This document shows, in pieces, positions 14,726 to 23,449 of a DNA stretch of 25,619 bases. Position 1 is the stretch's first letter. Each line of letters begins with the position of its first letter. The stretch is from Desulfobacula sp. (GTDB taxonomy: Bacteria; Desulfobacterota; Desulfobacteria; Desulfobacterales; Desulfobacteraceae): contig JABIYQ010000559.1 in NCBI GenBank assembly GCA_018702715.1, positions 1-25,619 on the forward strand, in the 5' to 3' direction. The notes below the pieces were generated by a model, which searched no databases, was not told where the DNA came from, and was given only the letters and a program-made list of their open reading frames with translations. Both the position numbers and the translations under genes were made by a program.

Positions 14726-16228
14726 ATGAATTATCTTCACAACATGACCTATTTTGACATTTATGAAAAAAATGCAAATTTCAAAGGCTCATCCATTGCC
14801 ATTCATTTTGAAACCGAAGATATCACATATTCCGATCTTTTTTTGCAGACAGCCAAACTTGCCAGCGGCCTTAAAAGTCTGAATCTTCCTGAAAGCAGCA
14901 GAATTGCTGTCTTGTGTAAAAACCATCCTGTCTTTTTTCATCTGTTTGGAGCGGCATCAGCACTCAACCTTGCACTTGTCCTCATTAACAGACGGCTGAG
15001 CAAGGATGAAGTAAATTATATTATTGAGGACACAACCCCCTCTGTCATTTTTTGTGATAAAGAAATGGCTGATCAGGCTAAATCTCTTGCTGCATCATTT
15101 TCCTGTCTCAAGCATTGCTATGTTGTTGATGGGGATGATGATGATTTTTCTAATCTCTATGACAACTCTCCTTTAAAGGCAATAGTACCATACCGGCCAA
15201 GTGATCCTTTTGTAATTATTCATACGGCGGCAATGTTAGGCAAACCCCGCGGTGCTATTCTTGGACAGGAAAACATTATTTTATCAAATCAGCAAATTAT
15301 TAATGCTTTCAAAATGGATAAAACCAAAACCTATTTAAATATTTTGCCATTATTTCACATTATGGGAATAAATTTAGGTTTAGGGACACTTCAGGCTGGA
15401 GGTAAAAATGTAATACAAGAAAAATTTGACCCTCCTAAAACATTAGACCTTATCCAGGAACAAAACGTTAATTTATTTGGTTCCTTCCCCCCCATAATAT
15501 CAAACCTAATAGACGCAATAAAGAACGGTAACTATGACCTGTCAAGCCTTGAGATAGCTGCAGGGATTGAGATGCCTGATATGGCAAAAAAATGGGAAGC
15601 TGCAACAGCTTCAAAATTCTGGACCATGTATGGACAGACTGAGACTTCAGGCCTTATAACCTTTGCCGAATACTTTAAAAAACCGGGATCCGCAGGTGTT
15701 ATATCACCTTTTGCCAATATCAGAATTACAGATGACTTTGATAATGTTTTGCCCACCAATGAAACCGGAGAGATCCTTGTGAAAGGGCCTTTGGTTTTCC
15801 AGGGGTATTGGAATGCAGACCAATTGAATGCCCATACCTTAAGGGACGGCTGGCATCATACCGGTGATCTTGGCATGATAGATGCTGATGGCTTTTTGTT
15901 TTTTAAAGGTCGAAAAGCTGAAAAAGAACTCATCAAGCCGGGTGGAGAAAATGTTTTCCCGGCAGAAGTGGAAAAAGCGATTCTTGGGCATGATGCAATC
16001 AAAGATGTCTGTGTATTTGGTGTTCCAGACCCCAAATTTGGTGAAGGGATAAAAGCTGTTTGCTCACTTAACAAAGGAGCTGACCTGACAAAAGATGAGC
16101 TGATAAAGTTTTGCGGATCTCTTATTGCCGGATACAAAAAACCAAGATATGTTGAATTTGTCAATGAATTACCAAAGACAGAGGATGGTTCAATTGACCG
16201 TGAAAAAATAAAAAAGGAAAAGGGTTAA
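14726..16228 (+). CDS. Divergent AMP-binding acyl-CoA synthetase-like protein
   Basis: 500 aa with the ANL fold (acyl-CoA synthetase/adenylate-forming family). Visible motifs are FWTMYGQTETSG, GWHHTGDLGMIDADGFLFFKGR and the hinge-and-turn KELIKPGGENVFPAEVE. Two hallmark sites deviate: the phosphate loop reads HTAAMLGKPRGA (166-177) in place of the usual TSGTTGxPKG, and the C-terminal catalytic lysine position reads PKTEDGSIDRE, so S489 stands where lysine normally contacts the acyl-adenylate. It may be slow in adenylation, work only in thioester formation, or belong to a subfamily with other catalytic residues. AGGAG lies 10 nt before the ATG. It sits between the two-component genes and the transporter cassette, so a role in activating the imported acid is inferred. 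Confidence 0.88.
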   Translation: MNYLHNMTYFDIYEKNANFKGSSIAIHFETEDITYSDLFLQTAKLASGLKSLNLPESSRIAVLCKNHPVFFHLFGAASALNLALVLINRRLSKDEVNYIIEDTTPSVIFCDKEMADQAKSLAASFSCLKHCYVVDGDDDDFSNLYDNSPLKAIVPYRPSDPFVIIHTAAMLGKPRGAILGQENIILSNQQIINAFKMDKTKTYLNILPLFHIMGINLGLGTLQAGGKNVIQEKFDPPKTLDLIQEQNVNLFGSFPPIISNLIDAIKNGNYDLSSLEIAAGIEMPDMAKKWEAATASKFWTMYGQTETSGLITFAEYFKKPGSAGVISPFANIRITDDFDNVLPTNETGEILVKGPLVFQGYWNADQLNAHTLRDGWHHTGDLGMIDADGFLFFKGRKAEKELIKPGGENVFPAEVEKAILGHDAIKDVCVFGVPDPKFGEGIKAVCSLNKGADLTKDELIKFCGSLIAGYKKPRYVEFVNELPKTEDGSIDREKIKKEKG

Positions 16229-16244
16229 AACACTCCCTTTTTTT
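16218..16244 (+). terminator. Weak intrinsic terminator candidate after the ligase gene
   Basis: AAAAGGG (16218-16224) can pair with CCCTTTT (16235-16241), followed by further T residues to 16244; the loop is 10 nt and the stem overlaps the stop codon. The stem has only three G-C pairs, so efficiency is doubtful. The rest of the gap up to 16501 is AT-rich, with TTGACT at 16263 but no good -10; a promoter for livG is expected here but I cannot place it. Confidence 0.3.
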
Positions 16245-16501
16245 GTAAACATGGTTTTTGCCTTGACTCTCTAAAGTTGATTTACTATTGGTAATTCTTA
16301 GGGTCTTTTCCAGTATTAATCAGGTTACAATGGGCCTTAACGCTTTATTCATTTGTGCTGTCAAACAAATTTATATTTTTTTTATGATAGGAGGTGAGTA
16401 CTTGCTTTAATCTTTTGTTTCAATTTGAATAATCAGTATTGGCAATAATTTTTTTTGGATACAAGTTCTCTTTAATTTGAATTATAGAATTTGGATTTTA
16501 T

Positions 16502-17263
16502 ATGGCACATTTAAATGTTTCAAACGTTACACTATCTTTTGGCGGACTTAAGGCTCTTTCCAATGTAGACATGAAGATCGAGCCGGGTCTGATCACATCA
16601 ATCATCGGTCCCAATGGTGCAGGTAAAACCAGTATGCTCAACTGCATATCCGGTTTTTATCATCCCACTCAAGGTGACATTTATTACAAAGAAAAAAAGC
16701 TGACCCATGCGTCCCCCCACCAGGTATCAAGTATGGGAATTTCCAGGGCTTTTCAGAATCTTGAACTTTTTTCCGGCCTTTCCGTTCTTGATAATCTTCT
16801 CTTAGCCAGGCACCAGAATTTAAAATACAACTTTTTGCATGCCGTCTTTTTTTATGGAAAGGCTTCCCGCATCGAATCTGAAAACAGATATTTTGTGGAA
16901 GGAATAATCGATTTTATGGAGCTTGAGCCATACAGGAAAAGTCTTGTTGGAAACTTAAGCTATGGTGTTCAGAAAAAAGTCGAAGTGGCTCGTGCCTTGA
17001 CCCTGGCCCCTGATATTCTCCTTTTAGATGAACCCATGGCAGGAATGAACCAGGAAGAAAAAGAGGATATTGTCCGCTTTGTAATGGATATTCAAAAAGA
17101 AAGAGGGATTACAGTGGTTCTAGTAGAGCATGATCTTGGCGTTGTAATGGATATTTCCGACAAAATTTATGTTCTTGATTTTGGTGAAGTCATAGGTTCC
17201 GGCACTCCTGAAGAAATTGCCCAAAACCCTAAAGTTATTGAAGCCTATATTGGAGAGGACTAA
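16502..17263 (+). CDS. livG: Branched-chain-type ABC transporter ATP-binding protein LivG
   Basis: 253 aa ABC ATPase. Walker A GPNGAGKT (36-43), Q-loop FQNLELF, signature LSYGVQ, Walker B ILLLDEP followed by the LivG-typical MAGMN, and the H-loop VEHD are all intact. The C-terminal ending NPKVIEAYIGED is characteristic of LivG, which pairs with LivF to power a LivH/LivM permease at the inner membrane. The ATG at 16502 has only a weak GGA upstream. It begins the transport cassette: the acyl-CoA synthetase gene follows after 4 bp and the permeases after that. The separation of livG from livF by four genes and the embedded synthetase are typical of a cassette type found in delta- and betaproteobacteria, from memory. 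Substrate unproven. Confidence 0.95.
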   Translation: MAHLNVSNVTLSFGGLKALSNVDMKIEPGLITSIIGPNGAGKTSMLNCISGFYHPTQGDIYYKEKKLTHASPHQVSSMGISRAFQNLELFSGLSVLDNLLLARHQNLKYNFLHAVFFYGKASRIESENRYFVEGIIDFMELEPYRKSLVGNLSYGVQKKVEVARALTLAPDILLLDEPMAGMNQEEKEDIVRFVMDIQKERGITVVLVEHDLGVVMDISDKIYVLDFGEVIGSGTPEEIAQNPKVIEAYIGED

Positions 17264-17267
17264 ATCT

Positions 17268-19196
17268 ATGAGCAAGAATGATAACTTACTTGAATATTCT
17301 ATCCCCCAATTGCTTCGCTGGCGAGTCGAGAAAACACCCAAAAGTTCAGCCTTAAGGGAAAAAGATTTCGGGATCTGGAATACCTATACCTGGAAAGATT
17401 ATTACGACCATGTCAGGAAAACAGCATTAGGCCTCAAGGCTGTCGGAATAGACAAAGGTGATGTCATTGCCATCATAAGCGACAATATTCCTGAGGTGTT
17501 GTTTACAGCAATCGGTGCACACTCCATTGGAGCAATTTCCGCCGGGATCTATCAAACCAGCATGCCTGCTGAAATCGCCCAGATCCTTGGTTACCTGAAA
17601 GTCAGTGCTGTGTTTTGCGACAATCAGGAACAGGTGGACAAGGTACTGGATGTCCGGGATCAGATCCCCAATGTTAAAAAGGTCATCTTTGAAGATCCAA
17701 GGGGCATGAGAGATTATATGTCTGATGACTGGTTCATCGATATCAGGGATCTTTATAAACTCGGGGATAAAGAACATTCAAAAAATCCAGATGTTTTCGA
17801 AACACTTGTGGACAAGGGAAGACCCGATGATGTCTGTCATCTTTGCCTCACATCAGGCACCACAGGTTTACCCAAAGGCACACAGCTTACCCATAAAAAT
17901 TATATAAACATGGGGATTCAGCTCATCCAAGTTGACCCTCTTGAGCCCACGGATGAATATGTTTCTTTTCTGCCCTTTGCATGGATCGGTGAACAGATGA
18001 ACTCTTTTGGGGTTGCAATGGCCTCTGGAATAACCCTTAATTTTCCTGAATCCGTTGAAACTGCCATGTCGGATCTAAAAGAGATAGGGCCCCATTTCAT
18101 GTTTGGCGCCCCAAGGATCTATGAAACCATACGGTCTGAAATCTGGCTGAAAATAGACCAGTCCTATTGGCTGAACAAACTAATTTACAATTATTTCATT
18201 AATGTGGGACTCAAAGCCGCCGATTATAAAATGACCAATAAACCAATGTCCCTGGGTTTAAAAATCAAGTCATGGCTGGGCACACAATTGATATTCAGAC
18301 CCCTGGTCAACCAGATTGGTTTTTTGAGATTAAGAAGAGCCTATACGGGTGGTGCTGCCTTAGGTCCTGAACTTTTTACATTTTACCAGGCAATCGGTGT
18401 AAACCTAAAACAAATCTACGGACAAACAGAAATTGTCGGAATTGCCTACATGCACAGGGACGGCGATGTAAGACCTGAAACAGTAGGCAAACCCCTGCCC
18501 GGGACTGAGTGCAAGATTGCAGAAGATGGAGAAATACTTTCCAGATCTGATTCTGTTACACCGGGATATTATGACCTTCCAGAAAAATCTGAAGAACTTT
18601 TAGAAGGCGGATGGCTTCATTCAGGCGATGCCGGATTTATTGATGAAAACGGACATCTGGTTGTAATTGACCGTCTTTCCGATGTGATGCATAATAACAA
18701 AGACGAAATGTTCTCTCCCATGTTCCTGGAAAACGCCTTAAAATTCAGTCCCTATATAAAAGAGGCTGTGATATACGGGGATAAAGAAGACTATGTCGCA
18801 TGCCTGATTAACGTTGATCCCATTGTTGTGGGCAAATGGGCTGAAGACAGAGGGATTTCATTCACAACTTACATGGATCTTTCAAGCAGGCCCGAGGTTG
18901 CCCAGCTGATGATGGAGCAGGTGGTGGATGTAAACTCCCGTGCTGAAAAAGAGCATTTTAAAATCAAACGTTTTGCCCTACTTTACAAACTGCTTGATAC
19001 AGATGACGGAGAATTGACCAAGACCGGTAAAATTCGTCGTAAATTTGTGCAGGAAAGATACCAGAATCTCTATGGTTTCCTTTATGATGAATCTGTCAAT
19101 AAAAAAGAAGTTGAAGCATCATTCCAGTATCAGGACGGGCAGTCGACAACAGTTAAAACAAGTATTGAATTTTTCACTGTGAAAGGAGCCAAATAA
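17268..19196 (+). CDS. Long-chain-type acyl-CoA synthetase (AMP-forming) embedded in the transport operon
   Basis: 642 aa from the ATG at 17268, which follows an AGG (17256-17258) by 9 nt; an in-frame ATG at 17217 lies inside livG and is unlikely. All ANL motifs are present: TSGTTGLPKG (195-204), KQIYGQTE, GWLHSGDAGFIDENG, and the C-terminal LTKTGKIRRKF with catalytic K588. Length and the helical insert between the core motifs match the long-chain (FadD15/FAA-like) group. It converts a carboxylic acid, ATP and CoA into acyl-CoA, AMP and pyrophosphate. It lies 4 bp after livG and 5 bp before livH, so import and activation of the same acid (vectorial acylation) is the simplest reading. Whether the acid is fatty or aromatic cannot be told from sequence. 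Confidence 0.93.
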   Translation: MSKNDNLLEYSIPQLLRWRVEKTPKSSALREKDFGIWNTYTWKDYYDHVRKTALGLKAVGIDKGDVIAIISDNIPEVLFTAIGAHSIGAISAGIYQTSMPAEIAQILGYLKVSAVFCDNQEQVDKVLDVRDQIPNVKKVIFEDPRGMRDYMSDDWFIDIRDLYKLGDKEHSKNPDVFETLVDKGRPDDVCHLCLTSGTTGLPKGTQLTHKNYINMGIQLIQVDPLEPTDEYVSFLPFAWIGEQMNSFGVAMASGITLNFPESVETAMSDLKEIGPHFMFGAPRIYETIRSEIWLKIDQSYWLNKLIYNYFINVGLKAADYKMTNKPMSLGLKIKSWLGTQLIFRPLVNQIGFLRLRRAYTGGAALGPELFTFYQAIGVNLKQIYGQTEIVGIAYMHRDGDVRPETVGKPLPGTECKIAEDGEILSRSDSVTPGYYDLPEKSEELLEGGWLHSGDAGFIDENGHLVVIDRLSDVMHNNKDEMFSPMFLENALKFSPYIKEAVIYGDKEDYVACLINVDPIVVGKWAEDRGISFTTYMDLSSRPEVAQLMMEQVVDVNSRAEKEHFKIKRFALLYKLLDTDDGELTKTGKIRRKFVQERYQNLYGFLYDESVNKKEVEASFQYQDGQSTTVKTSIEFFTVKGAK

Positions 19197-19201
19197 ATCA
19201 A

Positions 19202-20095
19202 ATGAGTTATTTTTTTCAAATTGTAGTCAGCGGCATTGTTGTGGGCTCCATTTATGCATTGGCTGCCCTGGGTCTGGTCCTGGTTTATAAATCAAGCCGG
19301 GTGGCAAATTTTGCCCATGGCCAGATTATTGCTGCCGGTGCTTTTATAACCTATTTTTTAACTGTAACTGTCGGAATCCCTATATTCTTTGCTTTTATAG
19401 CCAGCATGATAATCACTTTCTTTCTGGCCATGAGTGTCGAACGAATTTTCTTAAGACGTCTGATCGGCGAACCCATTATATCTGTCATTATGGTCACCAT
19501 CGGATTGGGATCCATCCTTGATGGATTGATTTATCTGACCCCCTTTGGAAGTGAAAATTTCTCATTTCCTGCATTTCTTCCCCAGGAACCTCTCTCTCTT
19601 GGTGGGGTTTCCATTTCATGGACCCAGCTTGTAGGGGTTATAATAACCTTTATTCTGATTGGGGGATTTTCCTGGTTTTTCAAAAAATCAACCGTTGGAA
19701 TATCCATGAGGGCCGTATCTGACGATCAGTTTGCTTCCATGTCTGTTGGCATCTCCGTACCAAAAGTCTTTGGTCTTGCCTGGGCCACAGCAGGATTGTC
19801 TGCTGCAGCTGCAGGATGCATCATCGGCAATATCACAGGGTTAAATTTTGATACCCTGCATTCATTTGGAATTGTCGTATTCCCGGTTATCATTCTGGGA
19901 GGGCTTGATTCCATACTTGGCGCAGTTGTAGCAGGAATCATCATGGGATTGATCCAGCAGTTTGCCAGTGGTTATCTGGATGGTAATTTTGGGTTATTCG
20001 GTACGGGAGATGTAATGCCTTATGTCGTTTTATTAATCATTCTTCTATTTAAACCCCATGGTTTATTTGGAATTCACGAAATTGAGCGGGTGTAG
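19202..20095 (+). CDS. livH: Branched-chain-type ABC permease LivH
   Basis: 297 aa with about eight membrane segments. The N-terminal pattern SIYALAALGLVLVYKSSRV followed by NFAHGQI is the LivH signature, and GISMRAVSDDQFASMSVGIS (about 167-186) is the cytoplasmic coupling loop that contacts an ATPase. The C-terminal YVVLLIILLFKPHGLFG is also family-typical. An AGGAG (19184-19188) lies 13 nt before the ATG, within the end of the synthetase gene. It forms the inner-membrane channel with LivM, whose start is 3 bp downstream. Confidence 0.95.
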   Translation: MSYFFQIVVSGIVVGSIYALAALGLVLVYKSSRVANFAHGQIIAAGAFITYFLTVTVGIPIFFAFIASMIITFFLAMSVERIFLRRLIGEPIISVIMVTIGLGSILDGLIYLTPFGSENFSFPAFLPQEPLSLGGVSISWTQLVGVIITFILIGGFSWFFKKSTVGISMRAVSDDQFASMSVGISVPKVFGLAWATAGLSAAAAGCIIGNITGLNFDTLHSFGIVVFPVIILGGLDSILGAVVAGIIMGLIQQFASGYLDGNFGLFGTGDVMPYVVLLIILLFKPHGLFGIHEIERV

Positions 20096-20098
20096 ACT

Positions 20099-21193
20099 AT
20101 GTCAGCAAATTCTTGGTTAGCAACTGGTAATTTTTATACGACCTATAAACAGGAACAAAAGACATTTTTTACAAGTCTTGACCGTTCCGTGTTTACATTT
20201 TTCCTGATTATTCTTTTTGCCTGGCCTTTGTTTTTCCCTTTGACCAACAAGTATATGCTGGTGATTGATAATGTTTTAATCGCAGTTGTTGCCGTCATGG
20301 GTCTTAATCTTGTCACAGGATTTGCAGGACTCATTTCAATAGGTCATGCAGCCTTTGTGGGTATTGGTGCATACACTGTGGCATCCTTTTGCAGGACCAT
20401 GGGTGATACCCATATTATCATCACTCATTTCTGGCCTTTGATGATTATAATCAGTGGACTTGTCGGTGCAGGTTTTGGTGCCATTGTCGGATTACCTGCC
20501 CTGCGTCTGAAACATCTGTATCTTGCCATTGCCACTCTGTCCTTTCAGATGATTTTTCAGTGGGTTATCAATTTTATGTCATTTTTCAACCAGGGCCAGA
20601 CCATCTCCGTTGGCCGTGTTTTCTGGTTCACTGGAAAAATAGGACGGAAAGACCATTATTTCTTCTGGTATTATATTCTTTTAGTAGTGGTGATCCTCCT
20701 GGGTTTTGGATTCAGGAATCTTCTTAAAACACGTTATGGCAGATGCCTGATCGCAGTCCGGGACAATGACCGTGCTGCCGATGCCATGGGGATAAACCCG
20801 GGGCTCACAAAAGTATATGCCTTTGCCCTGGCCGGTTTTTTTGCCGGTGTTGCAGGCGCTCTGCATGCCTACGTCTACAGGGGGGTTGGTTTTGAATCCT
20901 TTACACTCCATGAATCCATAGGCTATCTTGCCATGGCAATTGTAGGAGGATTGGGAACCTTGAACGGATCTTTCTGGGGACCGGTTGCGATTAGATTTCT
21001 GGACCTTCAAATGGAACACCTGTCGGAAGCTGTCGGACAATACATGCCATCTGGAATGAATCTTACCACGGCAATGAAACCCTTTACTTTTGGTCTCGTT
21101 ATTGTTCTGTTCCTGATGTATGAACCAAGGGGGATTGCAAACTGGTGGAGAATTACAAAATCCTATACCAAGTTGTGGCCATTCCGTTATTAG
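20099..21193 (+). CDS. livM: Branched-chain-type ABC permease LivM
   Basis: 364 aa. A polar N-terminal extension of about 30 residues precedes roughly nine or ten membrane segments. GLNLVTGFAGLISIGHAAF and the coupling loop RYGRCLIAVRDNDRAADAMG are diagnostic of LivM, as is the late GGLGTLNGSFWGP segment. The start follows the livH stop by 3 bp, so the two permeases are translated together. The encoded protein pairs with LivH and is energised by the LivG and LivF ATPases of the same cassette. Confidence 0.95.
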   Translation: MSANSWLATGNFYTTYKQEQKTFFTSLDRSVFTFFLIILFAWPLFFPLTNKYMLVIDNVLIAVVAVMGLNLVTGFAGLISIGHAAFVGIGAYTVASFCRTMGDTHIIITHFWPLMIIISGLVGAGFGAIVGLPALRLKHLYLAIATLSFQMIFQWVINFMSFFNQGQTISVGRVFWFTGKIGRKDHYFFWYYILLVVVILLGFGFRNLLKTRYGRCLIAVRDNDRAADAMGINPGLTKVYAFALAGFFAGVAGALHAYVYRGVGFESFTLHESIGYLAMAIVGGLGTLNGSFWGPVAIRFLDLQMEHLSEAVGQYMPSGMNLTTAMKPFTFGLVIVLFLMYEPRGIANWWRITKSYTKLWPFRY

Positions 21194-21220
21194 GTTTGTC
21201 ACTTCTTTACATATATTTTT

Positions 21221-21237
21221 TTTAGTTATTAACTAAA
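21221..21237 (+). other. Short perfect hairpin before the binding-protein gene
   Basis: TTTAGTT (21221-21227) and AACTAAA (21231-21237) flank ATT. It lies 20 nt before the binding-protein ATG in the 63-bp livM gap, preceded rather than followed by T residues, so it is not a plus-strand terminator. It may mark a processing point that lets the binding protein be made in excess. Confidence 0.4.
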
Positions 21238-21256
21238 CCCAAGAAGGAGAAGAAAC

Positions 21257-22480
21257 ATGAAAAGCAACAAAATTTTTACTGCATTGCTGGTTCTTGTCGT
21301 TATGTTTGCATTTACTTCATCTGTAAATGCAGGCGGGAAAGTTTACAAACTTGGTTTATCCCTTGCCATTACCGGTCCAACATCTGATGCGGGAAACCCT
21401 TATTCCAAAGGTGTTGAAGATTATTTTAAATTTGCAAATGAAACAAAAATTCTGGGTGATGACACAATTGATTGCACTATCAGAGATGATCAGTATAAAA
21501 CCGACATCACTAAAAGAAATTTTGAAGATTACCTGGATCAGGGAATTGTTCTTTATCTGAACTACTCCACGGGAAGTACCCTTGGATTGAAAAAGGATTT
21601 TGAAGAAGAACAAATTGCCGTAATTCCTGCTTCCTTTCACCGTGGAAACCTTGAAAATTCAAACTATATCTTTTTGCCCGTAGCTTCTTATTCAGAACAG
21701 GTCATAATTATGGCTGAATATGTTGCGAACAATCATAAAAGCGGCACACCAAAAGTTGCTCTTTTTCTCCATCCTTCTGCCTTTGGCCGTGGACCTCTTG
21801 CCGATACCAAGGCTGCTGTAGAAGCCGGTCTGAATATTGAAATTGTTGAAGTAGTTGAGCATGGTAAAGATCTTGATAATACAGCCATGCTAAAACGCCT
21901 CATGAGCAAAGGTGTTCAATATGTAATAAGCCAGACTGTCCAGTCCCCTGTTGCAACCATGATTAAAGATGCCAGCCGTCTTGGACTATCTGCAAGTTCA
22001 TTTGGTGAAGCCGGCAAGTTGACTTTCCTTGGCGCTCACTATACTGGCGGCAACGACCTGATTGCTCTTGCCGGAGCGGCTTCTGAGGGTTACTTCTGGG
22101 TATGTTCATACAACCTGACTTCTGAAGATACTGATGGAACAAAACAGCAACTTGCCCTTGCCAAACTATATGGACGTGATGACAAAGCAGCCAACTCACA
22201 CAACTATGCCAACGGTATCATGGTTGCCCAGGTTGCAACCGAAGCCATCAAACGCGCCAAAGCTACTGGTGCTGCTGTTACCAAGGACAGTATCTATAAA
22301 GCCCTTCTTGGAATGAATGGAGCCAATGCATATCACCCATATACAACTGTTGGACCTGTGACCTATTCAGCAACTGATCATGCCGGTGTTGATATGCTCC
22401 AGATATACACTGTAAGTGGCGGCGCATTCAAAAAGGTCGGTTCACCACTGCAGTCTGAATTTATGAGTAAAATCAAATAA
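21257..22480 (+). CDS. Periplasmic substrate-binding protein of the Liv-type transporter
   Basis: 407 aa. A classic signal peptide (MKSNK, a hydrophobic core of about 14 residues, then SVNA|GG) predicts cleavage after residue 25 and release to the periplasm; there is no lipobox cysteine. The mature start KLGLSLAITGPTSDAGNPYS is the peripla_BP_6 (LivJ/LivK-like) opening, where the glycine/threonine turn contacts ligand carboxylate in known members. A strong Shine-Dalgarno GGAG (21246-21249) lies 7 nt before the ATG. It feeds LivHM. Flanking hairpins on both sides suggest separate mRNA stability. Embedding with acyl-CoA synthetase genes points to an organic acid ligand rather than leucine, but the binding-site residues cannot be judged by eye. 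Confidence 0.93.
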   Translation: MKSNKIFTALLVLVVMFAFTSSVNAGGKVYKLGLSLAITGPTSDAGNPYSKGVEDYFKFANETKILGDDTIDCTIRDDQYKTDITKRNFEDYLDQGIVLYLNYSTGSTLGLKKDFEEEQIAVIPASFHRGNLENSNYIFLPVASYSEQVIIMAEYVANNHKSGTPKVALFLHPSAFGRGPLADTKAAVEAGLNIEIVEVVEHGKDLDNTAMLKRLMSKGVQYVISQTVQSPVATMIKDASRLGLSASSFGEAGKLTFLGAHYTGGNDLIALAGAASEGYFWVCSYNLTSEDTDGTKQQLALAKLYGRDDKAANSHNYANGIMVAQVATEAIKRAKATGAAVTKDSIYKALLGMNGANAYHPYTTVGPVTYSATDHAGVDMLQIYTVSGGAFKKVGSPLQSEFMSKIK

Positions 22481-22483
22481 AAG

Positions 22484-22517
22484 TTTAAATTGAGCTAAAG
22501 ATCAATTTAAATTGATC
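22484..22517. other. Overlapping AT-rich palindromes after the binding-protein gene
   Basis: TTTAAATTGA (22484-22493) pairs with TCAATTTAAA (22502-22511). A second perfect 18-bp palindrome, GATCAATTTAAATTGATC, occupies 22500-22517. The two structures share bases and cannot form together. Either could protect the upstream mRNA 3' end, or the palindrome could be a DNA-binding site. Confidence 0.5.
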
Positions 22518-22534
22518 CAGGAACAAGCTGAACC

Positions 22535-22584
22535 TTAACTTACCGGAAATCATAAGTGTCTTTATCTTTTTTCCGGTAAGTTAA
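22535..22584. other. Strong 15-bp perfect hairpin between the binding-protein gene and livF
   Basis: TTAACTTACCGGAAA (22535-22549) and its exact complement (22570-22584) flank a 20-nt loop. No T-tract follows, so it is not a standard rho-independent terminator. It lies 36 nt before livF and could retard exonucleases, limit readthrough into livF, or serve as a site of RNA cleavage. Confidence 0.75.
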
Positions 22585-22620
22585 TCCCAAAAACAAAGTC
22601 AAAAAAAAAAGAAAGTGCAT

Positions 22621-23427
22621 ATGGAAAAAAATCTGCTTGAAGTCAATAATATTGAGGTTGTCTATAATGACATCATTCAGGTTCTGCGTGGTGTCAGCCT
22701 TAACGTTCCCAAGGGAGGTATTGTTGCTTTGCTTGGAACAAACGGTGCCGGTAAAACTACGACCTTAAGAGCCATCAGCGGTCTTTTAAAACCGGAGAAT
22801 GGTGCTATAAAGGAAGGGTTTATTAAATTTAATGGTACGGACACGACAAATCTTCTTGGAACAGATGTTGTAAAATTAGGCTCTGTAATGGTACCTGAAG
22901 GAAGACGTGTATTTAAACATTTGACAGTGAACGAAAATATATTAGTCGGTTCAATTACCAGAAAAGACGGATCAAAAAAAATCCGTGAAGACAATGAACT
23001 GATGTACAGGCATTTTCCAAGACTTTCTAAGGTCACCAATAGGATGGCCGGATACAGTTCCGGTGGAGAACAGCAGATGATTGCCATTGCAAGAGCGTTG
23101 ATGGCTGCTCCCCAAATGTTGATGCTGGATGAACCGTCTCTCGGACTTGCACCCATTCTTGTCAAAGAAATATTTGAAAATATTCAAAGAATTAATAAAG
23201 AACTTGATACGACCATACTGGTTGTGGAACAAAATGCAAAAGTAGCCCTGGCTGTATCAGATTATGCCTATATAATGGAATCGGGTAAAATTGTTCTGGA
23301 AGGCCCTTCTAAAGAACTTAAGGACAACCCGGATGTAAAAGAATTTTATATGGGGATTACCAAGGGCGGCGGAAGAAAATCCTTTAAAGATGTAAAGTCC
23401 TATAAAAGACGTAAACGCTGGATGTAG
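22621..23427 (+). CDS. livF: Branched-chain-type ABC transporter ATP-binding protein LivF
   Basis: 268 aa from the ATG at 22621; an in-frame GTG at 22615 is the alternative, and neither has more than a GAAAG purine run upstream. Walker A GTNGAGKT, the Q-loop region with VPEGRRVFKHLTVNENI, signature YSSGGEQQ, Walker B LMLDEPSLGLAP and H-loop-equivalent VEQN are the LivF set. Ordinary LivF proteins end soon after the FYMG segment; this one carries about 20 further residues, strongly basic, ending in KSYKRRKRWM. The tail seems to be a trait of LivF proteins in synthetase-containing cassettes (from memory). The USP-receiver gene follows after 22 bp, probably in the same operon. Confidence 0.95.
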   Translation: MEKNLLEVNNIEVVYNDIIQVLRGVSLNVPKGGIVALLGTNGAGKTTTLRAISGLLKPENGAIKEGFIKFNGTDTTNLLGTDVVKLGSVMVPEGRRVFKHLTVNENILVGSITRKDGSKKIREDNELMYRHFPRLSKVTNRMAGYSSGGEQQMIAIARALMAAPQMLMLDEPSLGLAPILVKEIFENIQRINKELDTTILVVEQNAKVALAVSDYAYIMESGKIVLEGPSKELKDNPDVKEFYMGITKGGGRKSFKDVKSYKRRKRWM

Positions 23428-23449
23428 ACTGTAATTTTAGGAGTTCATT

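Noticed and set aside
17217..17267. A 17-residue N-terminal extension of the acyl-CoA synthetase
   Set aside because: It lies inside livG and lacks a ribosome site; the ATG at 17268 has a good one and gives the normal family N-terminus.
20681..21202. A 173-codon minus-strand ORF opposite livM
   Set aside because: Complementary to a clear permease gene, with no domain or ribosome site worth naming.
22535..22584. Rho-independent terminator reading of the 15-bp hairpin
   Set aside because: The stem is strong but no T-tract follows on the plus strand, and livF and the USP gene seem to belong to the same operon.
22677..23165. A 162-codon minus-strand ORF opposite livF
   Set aside because: It mirrors the conserved ATPase sequence of livF and shows no features of its own.
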